From an uncultured SAR324 cluster bacterium (GTDB lineage: Bacteria > SAR324 > NAC60-12): a stretch of 64,000 nt of DNA. The translations under genes were made by a program, and so were the position numbers. Below the pieces are notes generated by a model. That model searched no databases. It had not been told where the DNA came from and saw nothing but the letters and a program-made list of their open reading frames with translations. The DNA is taken from assembly GCA_902575715.1 (NCBI GenBank), contig CACGSI010000001.1, forward strand, positions 1 to 64,000. Reading direction: 5' to 3'. Position 1 is the first letter of the stretch. The number at the start of each line of letters is the position of its first letter. This document shows positions 26,629 to 35,134 of the stretch, piece by piece.

Positions 26629-26875
26629 TCAATATCTTTCTTTGAGAAGAATTTTTATTAAAAAATGTTTTTTATATTATTATTTATTGAATTTAGCGAA
26701 TTATTAATTGACTTGATCCTGCCAAGGTCATGAATGTTAGAATGAGCAAGTGTCAAAATTAAATATTTTTTAGAAGTTTTGATTTTTCAAGAAAAAATTT
26801 TTACAGTTTTTTTTTATTATAAAAATTTTTAATAGTTTTGAAGGAAGAGTAAAAAAAATTTAAAAGTTATTGTAA

Positions 26876-27820
26876 ATGAAAAATAATTTAAATCACCACA
26901 AGTTAATTATTCTTGGTTCTGGACCAGCTGGACTTACAGCCGCTATATATGCTGCCAGAGCCATTCTCAACCCAGTTGTTATTGCTGGTAAAGACGCTGG
27001 AGGTCAGTTGATGATTACTTCAGATGTTGAAAATTATCCCGGGTTCCCTGATGGGATAAAAGGTCCAGAAATGATGAATCTTTTAAAATCTCAAGCGATA
27101 AGGTTCGGAACTGAATTTTATGATGGAGATGCAATAGATGTAGATTTTTCAGTATATCCTTTTAGAGTATATTTAGAAAATCATAATTTATTCACGTGCG
27201 ATTCACTTATAATTTCAACTGGTGCTTCAGCAAGATGGCTGGAAATTGATTCAGAAAAAAAATATAGTGGAAAAGGAGTTTCTGCATGTGCTACATGTGA
27301 TGGATTTTTTTTTAGGGATCAAGATGTAGCTGTGGTCGGAGGAGGAGATACAGCTATGGAAGAGGCGCTCTATTTAGCTAATATTTGTAAAAGTGTCACG
27401 TTGATACATAGACGACATGTTTTTCGTGGAAGCAAAATTATGCAAAAACGAACTATGGAAAATAAAAAAATCTCAATTCTTTGGGACTCAGTGGTGGAAG
27501 AGGTACTAGGGAATTCAAATGATGGTATGACATCATTAAAGGTTAAAAATTTAAAAAATAATAAAATAAATGAGTATCCATTCACAGGATTATTTGTTGC
27601 AATCGGGCATATCCCTAATACTAGTTTGTTTAAAGGTAAATTGGATTTAAATAAAAATGGCTATATTCGTGTCGCCCCTGGGACAACAAATACATCTGTT
27701 GAAGGAATTTTTGCCTCTGGTGATGTACAAGATTTTATATATCGTCAAGCTGTAACTGCAGCTGGGACAGGTTGTATGGCGGCTATTGATGCTGAACGTT
27801 GGCTAGCTGAGAAAAAATAA
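26876..27820 (+). CDS. trxB: Thioredoxin reductase
   Basis: Reduces thioredoxin with NADPH via FAD and a disulfide. 314 residues. FAD-binding ILGSGPAGLTAAIYAARA at the N-terminus, the redox pair C138/C141 in SACATCDGFFF, NADPH-binding VVGGGDTAMEEALYL, HRR after it for the NADPH phosphate, and the C-terminal GIFASGDVQDFIYRQAVTAAGTGC. A low-molecular-weight, bacterial-type enzyme. It could supply electrons to thioredoxin-fold partners such as the ArsC-like selenoprotein, though no thioredoxin gene is in the window. About 245 bases of plain AT-rich DNA lie upstream. Confidence 0.95.
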   Translation: MKNNLNHHKLIILGSGPAGLTAAIYAARAILNPVVIAGKDAGGQLMITSDVENYPGFPDGIKGPEMMNLLKSQAIRFGTEFYDGDAIDVDFSVYPFRVYLENHNLFTCDSLIISTGASARWLEIDSEKKYSGKGVSACATCDGFFFRDQDVAVVGGGDTAMEEALYLANICKSVTLIHRRHVFRGSKIMQKRTMENKKISILWDSVVEEVLGNSNDGMTSLKVKNLKNNKINEYPFTGLFVAIGHIPNTSLFKGKLDLNKNGYIRVAPGTTNTSVEGIFASGDVQDFIYRQAVTAAGTGCMAAIDAERWLAEKK

Positions 27821-27875
27821 GATCTGAATCTAATTTAATTATTTTTAAAAAAACAAATGTATATATTAACTAAAA

Positions 27876-28361
27876 ATGAAGAACAAATTATTTCTAGCTT
27901 TTATATCATCACAGTCTTTTGTGATACTCGGACTAATTTATTTATTATGGAGAATAAATGATAATGATTTTTTCATAAGTAGAAACTTTCTATTTTTATT
28001 GACAATTTTTTCTATTTTTTCCTTTTGTGCTGGTCTCTATATATTTAAAAAATATCCGAAAAAATATAATGATGGTATTAGGAGAGATGGAATAGTTAAG
28101 TGGTACAGTTCTGGAAAGGGTTTTGGGTTCATAGAGCATGAGCATGGAGAGGACATATTTGTCCATCAAAGTGAAATAAGACAGTCAGGTTTCAGATACT
28201 TAAATTTGGGAGATCATGTAGAATTTGAAATAGGCATGGGTAAGAAGGGGCCTGTTGCTCTTAAGGTGATTAGAACAAAAATAGTAGAGTCAGTTGCAAT
28301 ATCAGAAAGAGTTGAAGAACCTGAGATGTCTCCAATCACTAAAGCTCCAGAAAATAAATAA
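27876..28361 (+). CDS. Membrane-anchored cold-shock-domain protein
   Basis: 161 residues. Two membrane segments (about 6-26 and 34-55) are followed by a complete cold-shock domain (about 64-133) with RNP1 as KGFGFIEHE and RNP2 as DIFVHQSE. The short charged tail ends the protein. Cold-shock domains bind single-stranded RNA or DNA; with the hairpin orientation here the domain would face the cytoplasm. The known CSD-DUF1294 proteins have the opposite order (CSD first, membrane part last). It sits 55 bases after trxB and 8 bases before argG, in the same direction. Confidence 0.8.
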   Translation: MKNKLFLAFISSQSFVILGLIYLLWRINDNDFFISRNFLFLLTIFSIFSFCAGLYIFKKYPKKYNDGIRRDGIVKWYSSGKGFGFIEHEHGEDIFVHQSEIRQSGFRYLNLGDHVEFEIGMGKKGPVALKVIRTKIVESVAISERVEEPEMSPITKAPENK

Positions 28362-28369
28362 AATTTAAT

Positions 28370-29590
28370 ATGAAAAGAGAAAAATTAGTATTAGCTTATT
28401 CAGGAGGTCTCGATACTTCTGTTATTGTTCATTGGCTTGATCAGCAAGGATATGAAGTTATAGCTCTTTGCCTTAATTTAGGGCAAAAAGTTGAAAATTT
28501 TGAAACTATACTTGAAAAAGGTAAAAAAGCTGGGGCATCAAAAGTATTAATTGAAAATGTAGAAGATGAATTTGTTAATGATTATGTAATGCCTTCGATT
28601 CACTGGAATGCACTTTATGAAGGGACATATCTACTAGGGACAGCATTAGCTCGACCATTGATAGCTAAGAAACAGATAGAGGTTGCTTCTAAGGAAGGTG
28701 CTATTGCCGTAGCCCACGGTGCTACAGGAAAAGGCAATGATCAAGTTCGTTTTGAATTAAGTTATTATTCTCTTAATCCTGAAATTAGAGTTGTAGCACC
28801 TTGGAAAATCCCAGAGTTTTTTAAAAAATATCCTGGACGAAGAGAACTATTAGCTTATGCAGAAAAATATAAAATACCTGTGAAAGCTTCAAAAAATCAG
28901 CCATGGAGCTCTGATGAAAATCTAATGCATATTAGTTTTGAATCTGGTATGTTAGAAGATCCTTGGCAAGCCCCTTCTGAAGAAATGTTTGAGTTATCGA
29001 AGTCACCAGAAAATGCAGTAGATGAAAAACAGGAAATCAATATTGAATTCAATAAAGGGAATCCAATAGCTGTTAACGGCAAAGAATTTAAAGCAGCAAA
29101 ATTGCTTGATTATTTAAATAATCTTGGAGGGAGGCACGGAATTGGAAGAGTTGATATGGTTGAATCACGTTTTGTTGGTATGAAAAATAGAGGAGTTTAT
29201 GAGACTCCTGGAGGTACCATATTACACGTTGCACATCGAGCAATGGAATCAATTACTCTAAGTCGTGGTGTAATCAATCTTAAAGATTCACTAATGCCGA
29301 GATTTGCTCAATTAACGTATGATGGATTTTGGTTTTCGCCTGAAATGGATGTTTTGCTTTCTATGGTTAAAAAAACTCAAGAACAAGTCAACGGAGAAGT
29401 TCGAATTGAACTCTATAAAGGGAATTGTATTGTATCAGGTCGAAAATCACCCAATAGTCTTTATGATGGCGATATGGCAACCATGGAGGATGATTTTGGC
29501 ATTTACGACCCTCAAGATGCAATAGGATTTATTAAACTTAATGCATTGCCATTGAGAATTCAAGCCAGTTTAAAATCAAAAAATAAGTAA
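28370..29590 (+). CDS. argG: Argininosuccinate synthase
   Basis: Joins citrulline and aspartate with ATP, the penultimate arginine step. 406 residues, the common bacterial type. The PP-loop for ATP is LAYSGGLDTSVIVHWL at the N-terminus; HGATGKGNDQVRFE and the citrulline/aspartate region EGTYLLGTALARPLIAK are intact, and GRHGIGRVDMVE is standard. It starts eight bases after the cold-shock gene, which suggests co-transcription. argH is not next to it. Confidence 0.96.
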   Translation: MKREKLVLAYSGGLDTSVIVHWLDQQGYEVIALCLNLGQKVENFETILEKGKKAGASKVLIENVEDEFVNDYVMPSIHWNALYEGTYLLGTALARPLIAKKQIEVASKEGAIAVAHGATGKGNDQVRFELSYYSLNPEIRVVAPWKIPEFFKKYPGRRELLAYAEKYKIPVKASKNQPWSSDENLMHISFESGMLEDPWQAPSEEMFELSKSPENAVDEKQEINIEFNKGNPIAVNGKEFKAAKLLDYLNNLGGRHGIGRVDMVESRFVGMKNRGVYETPGGTILHVAHRAMESITLSRGVINLKDSLMPRFAQLTYDGFWFSPEMDVLLSMVKKTQEQVNGEVRIELYKGNCIVSGRKSPNSLYDGDMATMEDDFGIYDPQDAIGFIKLNALPLRIQASLKSKNK

Positions 29591-29628
29591 AATAATTAAC
29601 ATATCTTAATGATTCCATATATAGCAAT

Positions 29629-30453
29629 ATGAAGTTGCAAAAAATTTATCTAATTTTAACAATATTTTTTTTCCTATCCACCTGTTTTTTACTATTCCAA
29701 AATTTTGTTTTTTTGTCAGATTCAAATCATATGCCGAATATAGATCAAGAAGAAATAAGAGTTGATCTTAATTTAAAAGAGGAGAAAAACCTTAAATTTC
29801 AAATTACTGATGAAGAAATTCAAAGATTGATGGATATTGAAAATGAGCAAAAAGAACTTGTCTTACTCTTTGAAAGAGTATCTGCAGATCTTAAAGATGC
29901 AAATAATTCTAAGGAAATCTTAAATCAACTTTTGATAGGTCGCTCTTCGTTGGGAGAATTTGCAAACAAATTTATTGATTTTAAACTTTTCAAAAAATCA
30001 GGCGGGTTTTTAGCATTTTTTAGGGAAAAAGCAAAAATATATCTTAGTGATGGAAAGTTAGGATTAGAATTTTCTGGGATAAAGAAGAAAGATCTAATCA
30101 ATTTTAGAAAGGAAATTACTACATGGATTGTTACTAGAAGTAAAGAAGAGATTGAGGCGATGGCAAGATTTTTGAGTTTTTTCTTTGCTGAAACTCTTTA
30201 TGATATACCTATGACTATGCTAGCTTCAAGAATGACTCCTGAATTGGAGGAAATAAATTTTGAAACTCCTGTTCTTCTTCAAGAAATATTAACTACTCCT
30301 AGCAGGGATGCTAATGGTGAAATGAACGAAAAGAAACCAACCGTTGTTGAAAAATATTCAATGGCTCAACAGTTTTTTTTTCGTAGGGGGCCAAAAATTT
30401 CTGAAAAGGCAATTATTTTTTTTAAAGCTTACCTAAGTTATACAGATCTTTAA
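29629..30453 (+). CDS. Hypothetical protein with N-terminal membrane anchor
   Basis: 274 residues. One hydrophobic segment at about 5-30 (YLILTIFFFLSTCFLLFQNF) is followed by an acidic, helix-prone region (EEIQRLMDIENEQKELVLLFERV, likely coiled coil) and a mostly alpha-helical body. No catalytic motif or known family is recognised. It probably projects into the periplasm. It lies 38 bases after argG, on the same strand, and is closed by a hairpin, so it is the last gene of that run. Confidence 0.6.
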   Translation: MKLQKIYLILTIFFFLSTCFLLFQNFVFLSDSNHMPNIDQEEIRVDLNLKEEKNLKFQITDEEIQRLMDIENEQKELVLLFERVSADLKDANNSKEILNQLLIGRSSLGEFANKFIDFKLFKKSGGFLAFFREKAKIYLSDGKLGLEFSGIKKKDLINFRKEITTWIVTRSKEEIEAMARFLSFFFAETLYDIPMTMLASRMTPELEEINFETPVLLQEILTTPSRDANGEMNEKKPTVVEKYSMAQQFFFRRGPKISEKAIIFFKAYLSYTDL

Positions 30454-30462
30454 CCTTAATTT

Positions 30463-30502
30463 TTTTTGTAAGTGGTAGAAATATTGCCCTTACAAAAATT
30501 TT
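30463..30502 (+). terminator. Intrinsic terminator after the argG run
   Basis: Arms TTTTTGTAAG (30463-30472) and CTTACAAAAA (30489-30498) pair over ten bases. Inside, GGTA pairs with TGCC (one G-U) around a 7-base loop. TTTT follows at 30499. It ends the trxB to argG gene run. Confidence 0.55.
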
Positions 30503-30550
30503 CGGGTTTAATTGAAATTAATTCCCAATAAATTTCTTAACGAAATAATA

Positions 30551-31543
30551 ATGCCAAAAATTCGTATACTAAGCTCCCAAGATATTGTGAAGTCTCTTCC
30601 AATGGAGACGGCAATTCAAGAAACTAAAAGAGCGTATGGTCTTTTATCTTCAAGAAAAGTAGAAATGCCCCTTAGAAGTCGAATTCATTTCCCGAAACAA
30701 GATGGTGTTTTGCTAACTATGCCAGCGGCTATTTTAGATGATGGAGAAATTGCAGTAAAAATTGTTTCTGTATTTGGTAATAATTTGAATATTGGATTAC
30801 CTCTGATTCATTCAGTTGTAATGGTTTTGGATGCAGAAAATGGACGAATTCTTTCTTTTATGGATGGAGAGGCTTTAACAAATATCCGCACTGGAGCAGG
30901 GACAGGAGTTGCTACAGATATTTTAGCTCCTATTGATGCTAAAATTCTTGCAATTATAGGAAGTGGGAAGCAAGCTCGCTCACAATTAGAAGCTGTTTGT
31001 TCGGTAAGGAATATTGAGCAAGTAAGGGTTTATAGTCGAACTTTATTAAATTCGCAAAAATTTGTCAAAGAAATAACTGGTTTTGATAAATTTCCAGAGA
31101 ATATTAGAATTTTTAAATCATCTTTAGAAGCTACCAAAGGTGCAGATATTATTTGTACGGCAACAAACGCTTCTAAACCAGTAATTTCTTTTGACAATAT
31201 AAAAAAAGGTGCTCATATTAATGCAGTGGGATCGTTTCAGCCAAAAATGCAAGAAATTGACTCAAAAACAATTATTAATTCACTTGTTATAGTTGATTCA
31301 ATGGAATCCGCATTAAAGGAAACGGGTGATATTATTATTCCTATTGAACAGGGTATTATAAAAAAAAGTGATATTTATGCAGAAATAGGAGAAATAATTA
31401 ACGGTGAAAAAAAGGGTCGCACATCACTAAATCAATTAACATTTTTTAAATCTTGTGGAGTCGCTGTTCAGGACGTTGTAACTGCAAGAGCAGTCCTTAA
31501 AAATGCAAAAAAAAATAAATTAGGTAAAATAGTTTCATTGTAA
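30551..31543 (+). CDS. Ornithine cyclodeaminase / mu-crystallin family protein
   Basis: 330 residues from the ATG at 30551 (MPKIRILSSQDI). A TTG 39 bases upstream is in frame but would add residues the family lacks. The NAD(P)-binding motif is AIIGSGKQARSQLEAV; LTNIRTGAGTGVATDILA is the family signature before it. Members act as ornithine cyclodeaminase, alanine dehydrogenase, ketimine reductase or related imine enzymes, and sequence reading cannot separate these. It follows the terminator and precedes a dead oxidoreductase start, with which it may once have formed an amino-acid catabolic unit. Confidence 0.82.
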   Translation: MPKIRILSSQDIVKSLPMETAIQETKRAYGLLSSRKVEMPLRSRIHFPKQDGVLLTMPAAILDDGEIAVKIVSVFGNNLNIGLPLIHSVVMVLDAENGRILSFMDGEALTNIRTGAGTGVATDILAPIDAKILAIIGSGKQARSQLEAVCSVRNIEQVRVYSRTLLNSQKFVKEITGFDKFPENIRIFKSSLEATKGADIICTATNASKPVISFDNIKKGAHINAVGSFQPKMQEIDSKTIINSLVIVDSMESALKETGDIIIPIEQGIIKKSDIYAEIGEIINGEKKGRTSLNQLTFFKSCGVAVQDVVTARAVLKNAKKNKLGKIVSL

Positions 31544-31546
31544 AAT

Positions 31547-31654
31547 ATGTCTAAGCTCCCAAAAACAGTAAATATTGTTATAATAGGGGTAGGAATTATT
31601 ATAGCAAGTACAGCTTAAAATTTGGCTATATGTAGTCTGATCTTAGCTTCTTAA
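31547..31654 (+). pseudogene. Relic of the start of an FAD-dependent oxidoreductase
   Basis: Three bases after the cyclodeaminase stop, an ATG opens MSKLPKTVN and then VNIVIIGVGIIIASTA, cut by TAA at 31616. The frame continues as NLAICSLILAS to a second TAA. This matches the N-terminal dinucleotide-binding strand of sarcosine/dimethylglycine dehydrogenase-type enzymes, where VVIIGGGIIGASTAYHLA is usual. Two glycines of the GxGxxG motif are replaced (GVGIII) and the Tyr codon after STA is now a stop. No further part of the gene is seen before tldD. Confidence 0.6.
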
Positions 31655-31740
31655 TTGTTTTTCATAACGATTTAGTTTAATCTTATAATACAAAATATAA
31701 TCTTTTTGAATATTAAAAATAAAATTAAAAAAGGAATATT

Positions 31741-33117
31741 ATGCTTTCCACAAACACAATTTCAAAAATTATTGAGTGTGCTCAATCTCGAGGAGCAGAT
31801 TTTTCTGAGGTGTTTGTAGAGGAATCTTTATCTTCTTCAATAAATTTGCTTGATAAGAAAATAGATGAAATAACTTCGTCTAATTCATTTGGTATTGGTA
31901 TCCGCTTGGTACATTTGGGACAGGCGTATTATGGATATAGCAGTGACCCAAAAGAGGAGAACTTAATAAAGCTAACTAAGAATTTGGGTAAATTTTCTGA
32001 AGATGCCAATAATGAGTTAAAAAACTTCAATAAGCAATCAGTTGAAGATATACATCATGTAGTTATAAATCCAGAAAATGTTAGCAAGTCTGAACGAGTT
32101 GAATTGCTAAGAACACTTGATGCACTAACAAGAAGCCATGGTAGCGAAATTAACCAAGTAAAAGTAAACATTGCTGAAAAAAAACGTACAGTTCTAATAG
32201 CAAATAGTGAAGGTCTGTGGACAGAAGATTCGCGGTTATATTCTCGAATGGGACTTTCTTCAGTTGCTGAAAAAAATGATGGACCTCAAACAGCCTCAGA
32301 TAGTCCAGGAGCATTAGGTGGATATGAATTTTTTCAAGATTATGACTTAGAGAAATTAGCTGAAAGCACTGCAAGAACTGCTATTCGAATGGCATCAGCA
32401 GGATATATAAATGGCGGTAAAATGCCAGTTATTTTAGGAAATGGTTTTGGAGGAGTCATTTTTCACGAAGCATGTGGTCATCCTCTAGAAACAGAGGCAA
32501 TTCGTAAAAATGCTTCGCCTTTTTGTAATAAAATAGGAGAGATAGTAGGAAAACCAATACTTAATGCAATTGATGACGGAACTATTGCAAATATGTGGGG
32601 ATCTTGCAATATCGATGATGAAGGAACACCTACTAAAAAAACTATACTTATTGAAAATGGTATTTTAAAGAACTATCTAAGTGATCGTATTGGAGCATCA
32701 CAAGTGAAGATTCCAAAAAGTGGTTCAGCAAGAAGAGAATCGTATAAATTCGCTCCAGTTTCGCGAATGAGAAATACTTTTATTACTAAAGGGAATGATA
32801 AAATAGATGATATGATGAAGTCAATAAAATTTGGTTTGTATGCTAAGAAAATGGGTGGCGGCTCAGTTAATCCCGGAACAGGTGAGTTTAATTTTTCTGT
32901 ACAAGAGGGTTTTGCTATTCGAAATGGCAAAATATCAGAGCCAGTTAGGGGTGCCACTCTAATTGGAAAAGGTTTTGAGATTTTACCACAAATCTCTATG
33001 ATATCAGATGACTTAGAATTATCTGCCGGCATGTGTGGCGCTTCAAGTGGGTGGGTTCCAACAACAGTTGGTCAACCTACTCTTAAAATTGACTCAATAC
33101 TAGTTGGTGGGAGATGA
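31741..33117 (+). CDS. tldD: Metalloprotease TldD
   Basis: Zinc-dependent protease that, with TldE/PmbA, degrades or matures small peptides. 458 residues (E. coli TldD 481). The metal motif is HEACGH (FHEACGHPLETEA), and the C-terminal zinc cysteine region is SAGMCGASSGWVPTTVGQP. The ending PTLKIDSILVGGR is typical for TldD. pmbA is not beside it. About 200 bases upstream include the oxidoreductase relic. It is convergent with gph; the 273 bases between them are AT-rich without a clear terminator. Confidence 0.93.
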   Translation: MLSTNTISKIIECAQSRGADFSEVFVEESLSSSINLLDKKIDEITSSNSFGIGIRLVHLGQAYYGYSSDPKEENLIKLTKNLGKFSEDANNELKNFNKQSVEDIHHVVINPENVSKSERVELLRTLDALTRSHGSEINQVKVNIAEKKRTVLIANSEGLWTEDSRLYSRMGLSSVAEKNDGPQTASDSPGALGGYEFFQDYDLEKLAESTARTAIRMASAGYINGGKMPVILGNGFGGVIFHEACGHPLETEAIRKNASPFCNKIGEIVGKPILNAIDDGTIANMWGSCNIDDEGTPTKKTILIENGILKNYLSDRIGASQVKIPKSGSARRESYKFAPVSRMRNTFITKGNDKIDDMMKSIKFGLYAKKMGGGSVNPGTGEFNFSVQEGFAIRNGKISEPVRGATLIGKGFEILPQISMISDDLELSAGMCGASSGWVPTTVGQPTLKIDSILVGGR

Positions 33118-33390
33118 TTTTTTTTAAAAATTATTTCAATCTTTTTTAAAAATTTCCAATTAGAATGGATTATTTTAAACAAAAAACAGAGATCTCGTCT
33201 TAGAACTTGCCTGAAACACCTAAATTATAAATTAATTCTAAAGGTGACTAAGATAATTTATAATTATTTTAAGTACTAATGTTTTTGTAAAACATAGCTA
33301 GATATATTTTTTAAGTAACTTTTGCCAAAACTATTGGGAAAAATAAAAAAAATCTTAAAATTTTAGTGATCGAAAACTTACTCAATTTTT

Positions 33391-34044
33391 TTAATTTATA
33401 ATATCTAGTAAATCTAATGGTTCTTTTATAATAATTTTAGCTCCATTGTCAATTAGGACTTTTTCTGAACGGAAACCCCATAAAACACCAATTGGATAGC
33501 ATTCAGCGGCAACAGCTGTTTGCATATCGGTCTCGGTGTCGCCTAGAAGAACAAATTCTTTAGGAGTGAGTTTTAATTTTTTCTTAATTAAAAAAAAACC
33601 ATCAGGATTAGGTTTTTTGGGTATATCATTTTGTTGTCCTAACACCGATTCAAATTTCCAATTCGATAACAGACGATTTACAGCTAATGATACAAATTCT
33701 TGAGGTTTATTTGACAAAATCGCTAGTTTTATGCCTTTTTTACAAAGTTCATCAAGCAATTTTGGAATCTCTTTGTAAGGGGTCGTATTATTAAACCAAG
33801 TTTCTTTGTATATTTTCTGAAAATCTTTCTGGCATTCATTAATTATATTTTTTTTTCTGCTTTTTTCTGGTAGTGAACTGGTTATCAGGTTTTCTAATCC
33901 TCCTCCTACAAAATTGCGAATTGTTTCCAAGTTATGGCTTGGCAGTCCCCACTTTATAAGTACCTTATTAGTACAATAAGCAATGTCATGAAGGCTATCT
34001 AGCAAAGTCCCATCCAAATCAAAGCATACAGCTTTAAATTGCAT
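33391..34044 (-). CDS. gph: Phosphoglycolate phosphatase-like HAD hydrolase
   Basis: 217 residues. Motif I CFDLDGTLLDSLHDIAY, motif II AILSNKP, motif III KKPNPDGFFLI and motif IV VLLGDTETDMQTAVAAE are all present, with a helical cap between I and II. These features and the ending GVLWGFRS match Gph, which removes phosphoglycolate produced by DNA repair or oxygenation. The substrate could still be another sugar phosphate. It lies 11 bases after ihfA on the minus strand, so the two are probably one transcript. Confidence 0.82.
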   Translation of the reverse strand: MQFKAVCFDLDGTLLDSLHDIAYCTNKVLIKWGLPSHNLETIRNFVGGGLENLITSSLPEKSRKKNIINECQKDFQKIYKETWFNNTTPYKEIPKLLDELCKKGIKLAILSNKPQEFVSLAVNRLLSNWKFESVLGQQNDIPKKPNPDGFFLIKKKLKLTPKEFVLLGDTETDMQTAVAAECYPIGVLWGFRSEKVLIDNGAKIIIKEPLDLLDIIN

Positions 34045-34055
34045 GCAAATAGATA

Positions 34056-34337
34056 CTAATTCTTTTTATTTAATTCATCCCGCCAAATTTTTGAGGGATG
34101 GAATGTAATTACTCGCCTTGCGGAGATTTCGTAGTCTCTTTTTGACTTAGGATCTCGCCCAGGTCTAGATTTTTTATCACGTAATTCAAATTTACCTAAT
34201 CCAGTAATAAGGACATTCTCTCCTCTTTCTAACTTTTCTTTTATCATTTCCAACATGTCATTTACAAGCTTTTCAGCTTCACCGAATTGTAGGTTTGTCT
34301 CTAGTTGGATTGCCCGCACGATATCGACTTTTACCAT
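34056..34337 (-). CDS. ihfA: Integration host factor subunit (HU/IHF family, alpha-like)
   Basis: DNA-bending protein of 93 residues. The beta-arm region reads FELRDKKSRPGRDPKS with the proline that intercalates DNA (RPGR), followed by ISARRVITFHPS; this pattern is closer to IHF alpha than to HU. The start is ATG 34337 (MVKVDIVRAI): on the minus strand GGAGA lies seven bases before it, and that same GGAG would be coding if a TTG at 34349 were used. Its upstream region carries a 23-base tandem repeat. pheT, the usual neighbour of ihfA, is absent. Confidence 0.82.
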   Translation of the reverse strand: MVKVDIVRAIQLETNLQFGEAEKLVNDMLEMIKEKLERGENVLITGLGKFELRDKKSRPGRDPKSKRDYEISARRVITFHPSKIWRDELNKKN

Positions 34338-34349
34338 TAGTATCTCCAA

Positions 34350-34395
34350 TTATTTTTTAATTTTTTTAATGGTTATTTTTTAATTTTTTTAATGG
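34350..34395. repeat. Perfect tandem duplication of 23 bases
   Basis: Two identical 23-base units (34350-34372 and 34373-34395), each ending in TTTTTTTAATGG. They lie directly upstream of ihfA, just behind its ribosome site, and so fall in its leader or promoter. Slippage between copies could alter spacing there. Confidence 0.85.
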
Positions 34396-34693
34396 TTGTT
34401 TTTATTTACGCATTGAAAGATATTTCTAACTCAGAAAAAAAGCAAGGTATAGCGAATAAAAATGAAAAATGTTTAAATACTATATCTGTGGAATTGTTTT
34501 ACTACAATACTTTTTTTAGAAAAAATCAATTAAATCAACTTAAATTTGAGAATTTGTTGTTATTTGTAGTTAGAAAAAAAAAGAAAGTATTTTTTTTAGA
34601 TTTAAAATTATCAAAAAGTTGGACATTGACCCGGTATGTTCAATATATTTATAAAAAAAGATTTTTTTTATAAATTCTTGTCATTACTTGTAA
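34396..34693. other. Intergenic region between divergent ihfA and a small membrane-protein gene
   Basis: About 300 bases of AT-rich DNA. A 93-codon frame crosses it but is unlike a protein in composition and starts inside the tandem repeat. Near the right end TTGACC (34626-34631) and TTATAA (34649-34654) are spaced by 17 bases, a fair sigma-70 promoter for the next gene, which starts 40 bases further on. Confidence 0.45.
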
Positions 34694-35125
34694 ATGTTTT
34701 TTAAGAAGAATAAGTTTATTATATTTTTAACATTGTCTGGTTTTTTACTTTTGATATTGACTCTATATTTCCAAGATTTAAAAAGAAAAGAGCTAGCAAT
34801 AGAATTAAAAAAAGTTTTGATAAAAAATGTAAGAATTGGAGTAGGCAAATCAAAAGGTAAATTAGGCACAGCAATTTTTGGAGAAATTTATAATAATGGA
34901 AGAAGAGTTATAAAGATTGCAACAATTAATGTTTTTTTCTTAAGCAAATCGGGAGAAGTAATAAAAGAAAAAAAATTTTTCCCAGTAAATAACTACTCAT
35001 TTTCTGATGGATCCCCTTTGGGACCAGACCAGTCAAAAGAGTTTGGATTTTCAGTTGAAGATATAGTTCCTGAAAACTGGAGCGGAGAAATCTCAACAAA
35101 ACTTGTAGATCTGAAATTTAAATAA
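34694..35125 (+). CDS. Small membrane-anchored hypothetical protein (FxLYD-like)
   Basis: 143 residues with one N-terminal membrane segment (about 7-25) and a periplasmic beta-sandwich. The stretch GTAIFGEIYNNGRRVIKIATINVFFLSKSGEVIKEKKFF has the alternating strand pattern of FxLYD/LEA14-like domains: a strand ending in N-x-G, then a strand with V-x-V-x-F and a K-x-G turn. No enzymatic residues are seen. It is nine bases from the acetoacetyl-CoA synthetase gene and may be co-transcribed with it. The fold is inferred and the function unknown. Confidence 0.55.
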   Translation: MFFKKNKFIIFLTLSGFLLLILTLYFQDLKRKELAIELKKVLIKNVRIGVGKSKGKLGTAIFGEIYNNGRRVIKIATINVFFLSKSGEVIKEKKFFPVNNYSFSDGSPLGPDQSKEFGFSVEDIVPENWSGEISTKLVDLKFK

Positions 35126-35134
35126 AAGAAGATT

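Noticed and set aside
34392..34673. A 93-codon plus-strand frame next to ihfA
   Set aside because: It starts inside the tandem repeat without a ribosome site, and its composition (runs of K, F and L) is that of random AT-rich DNA.
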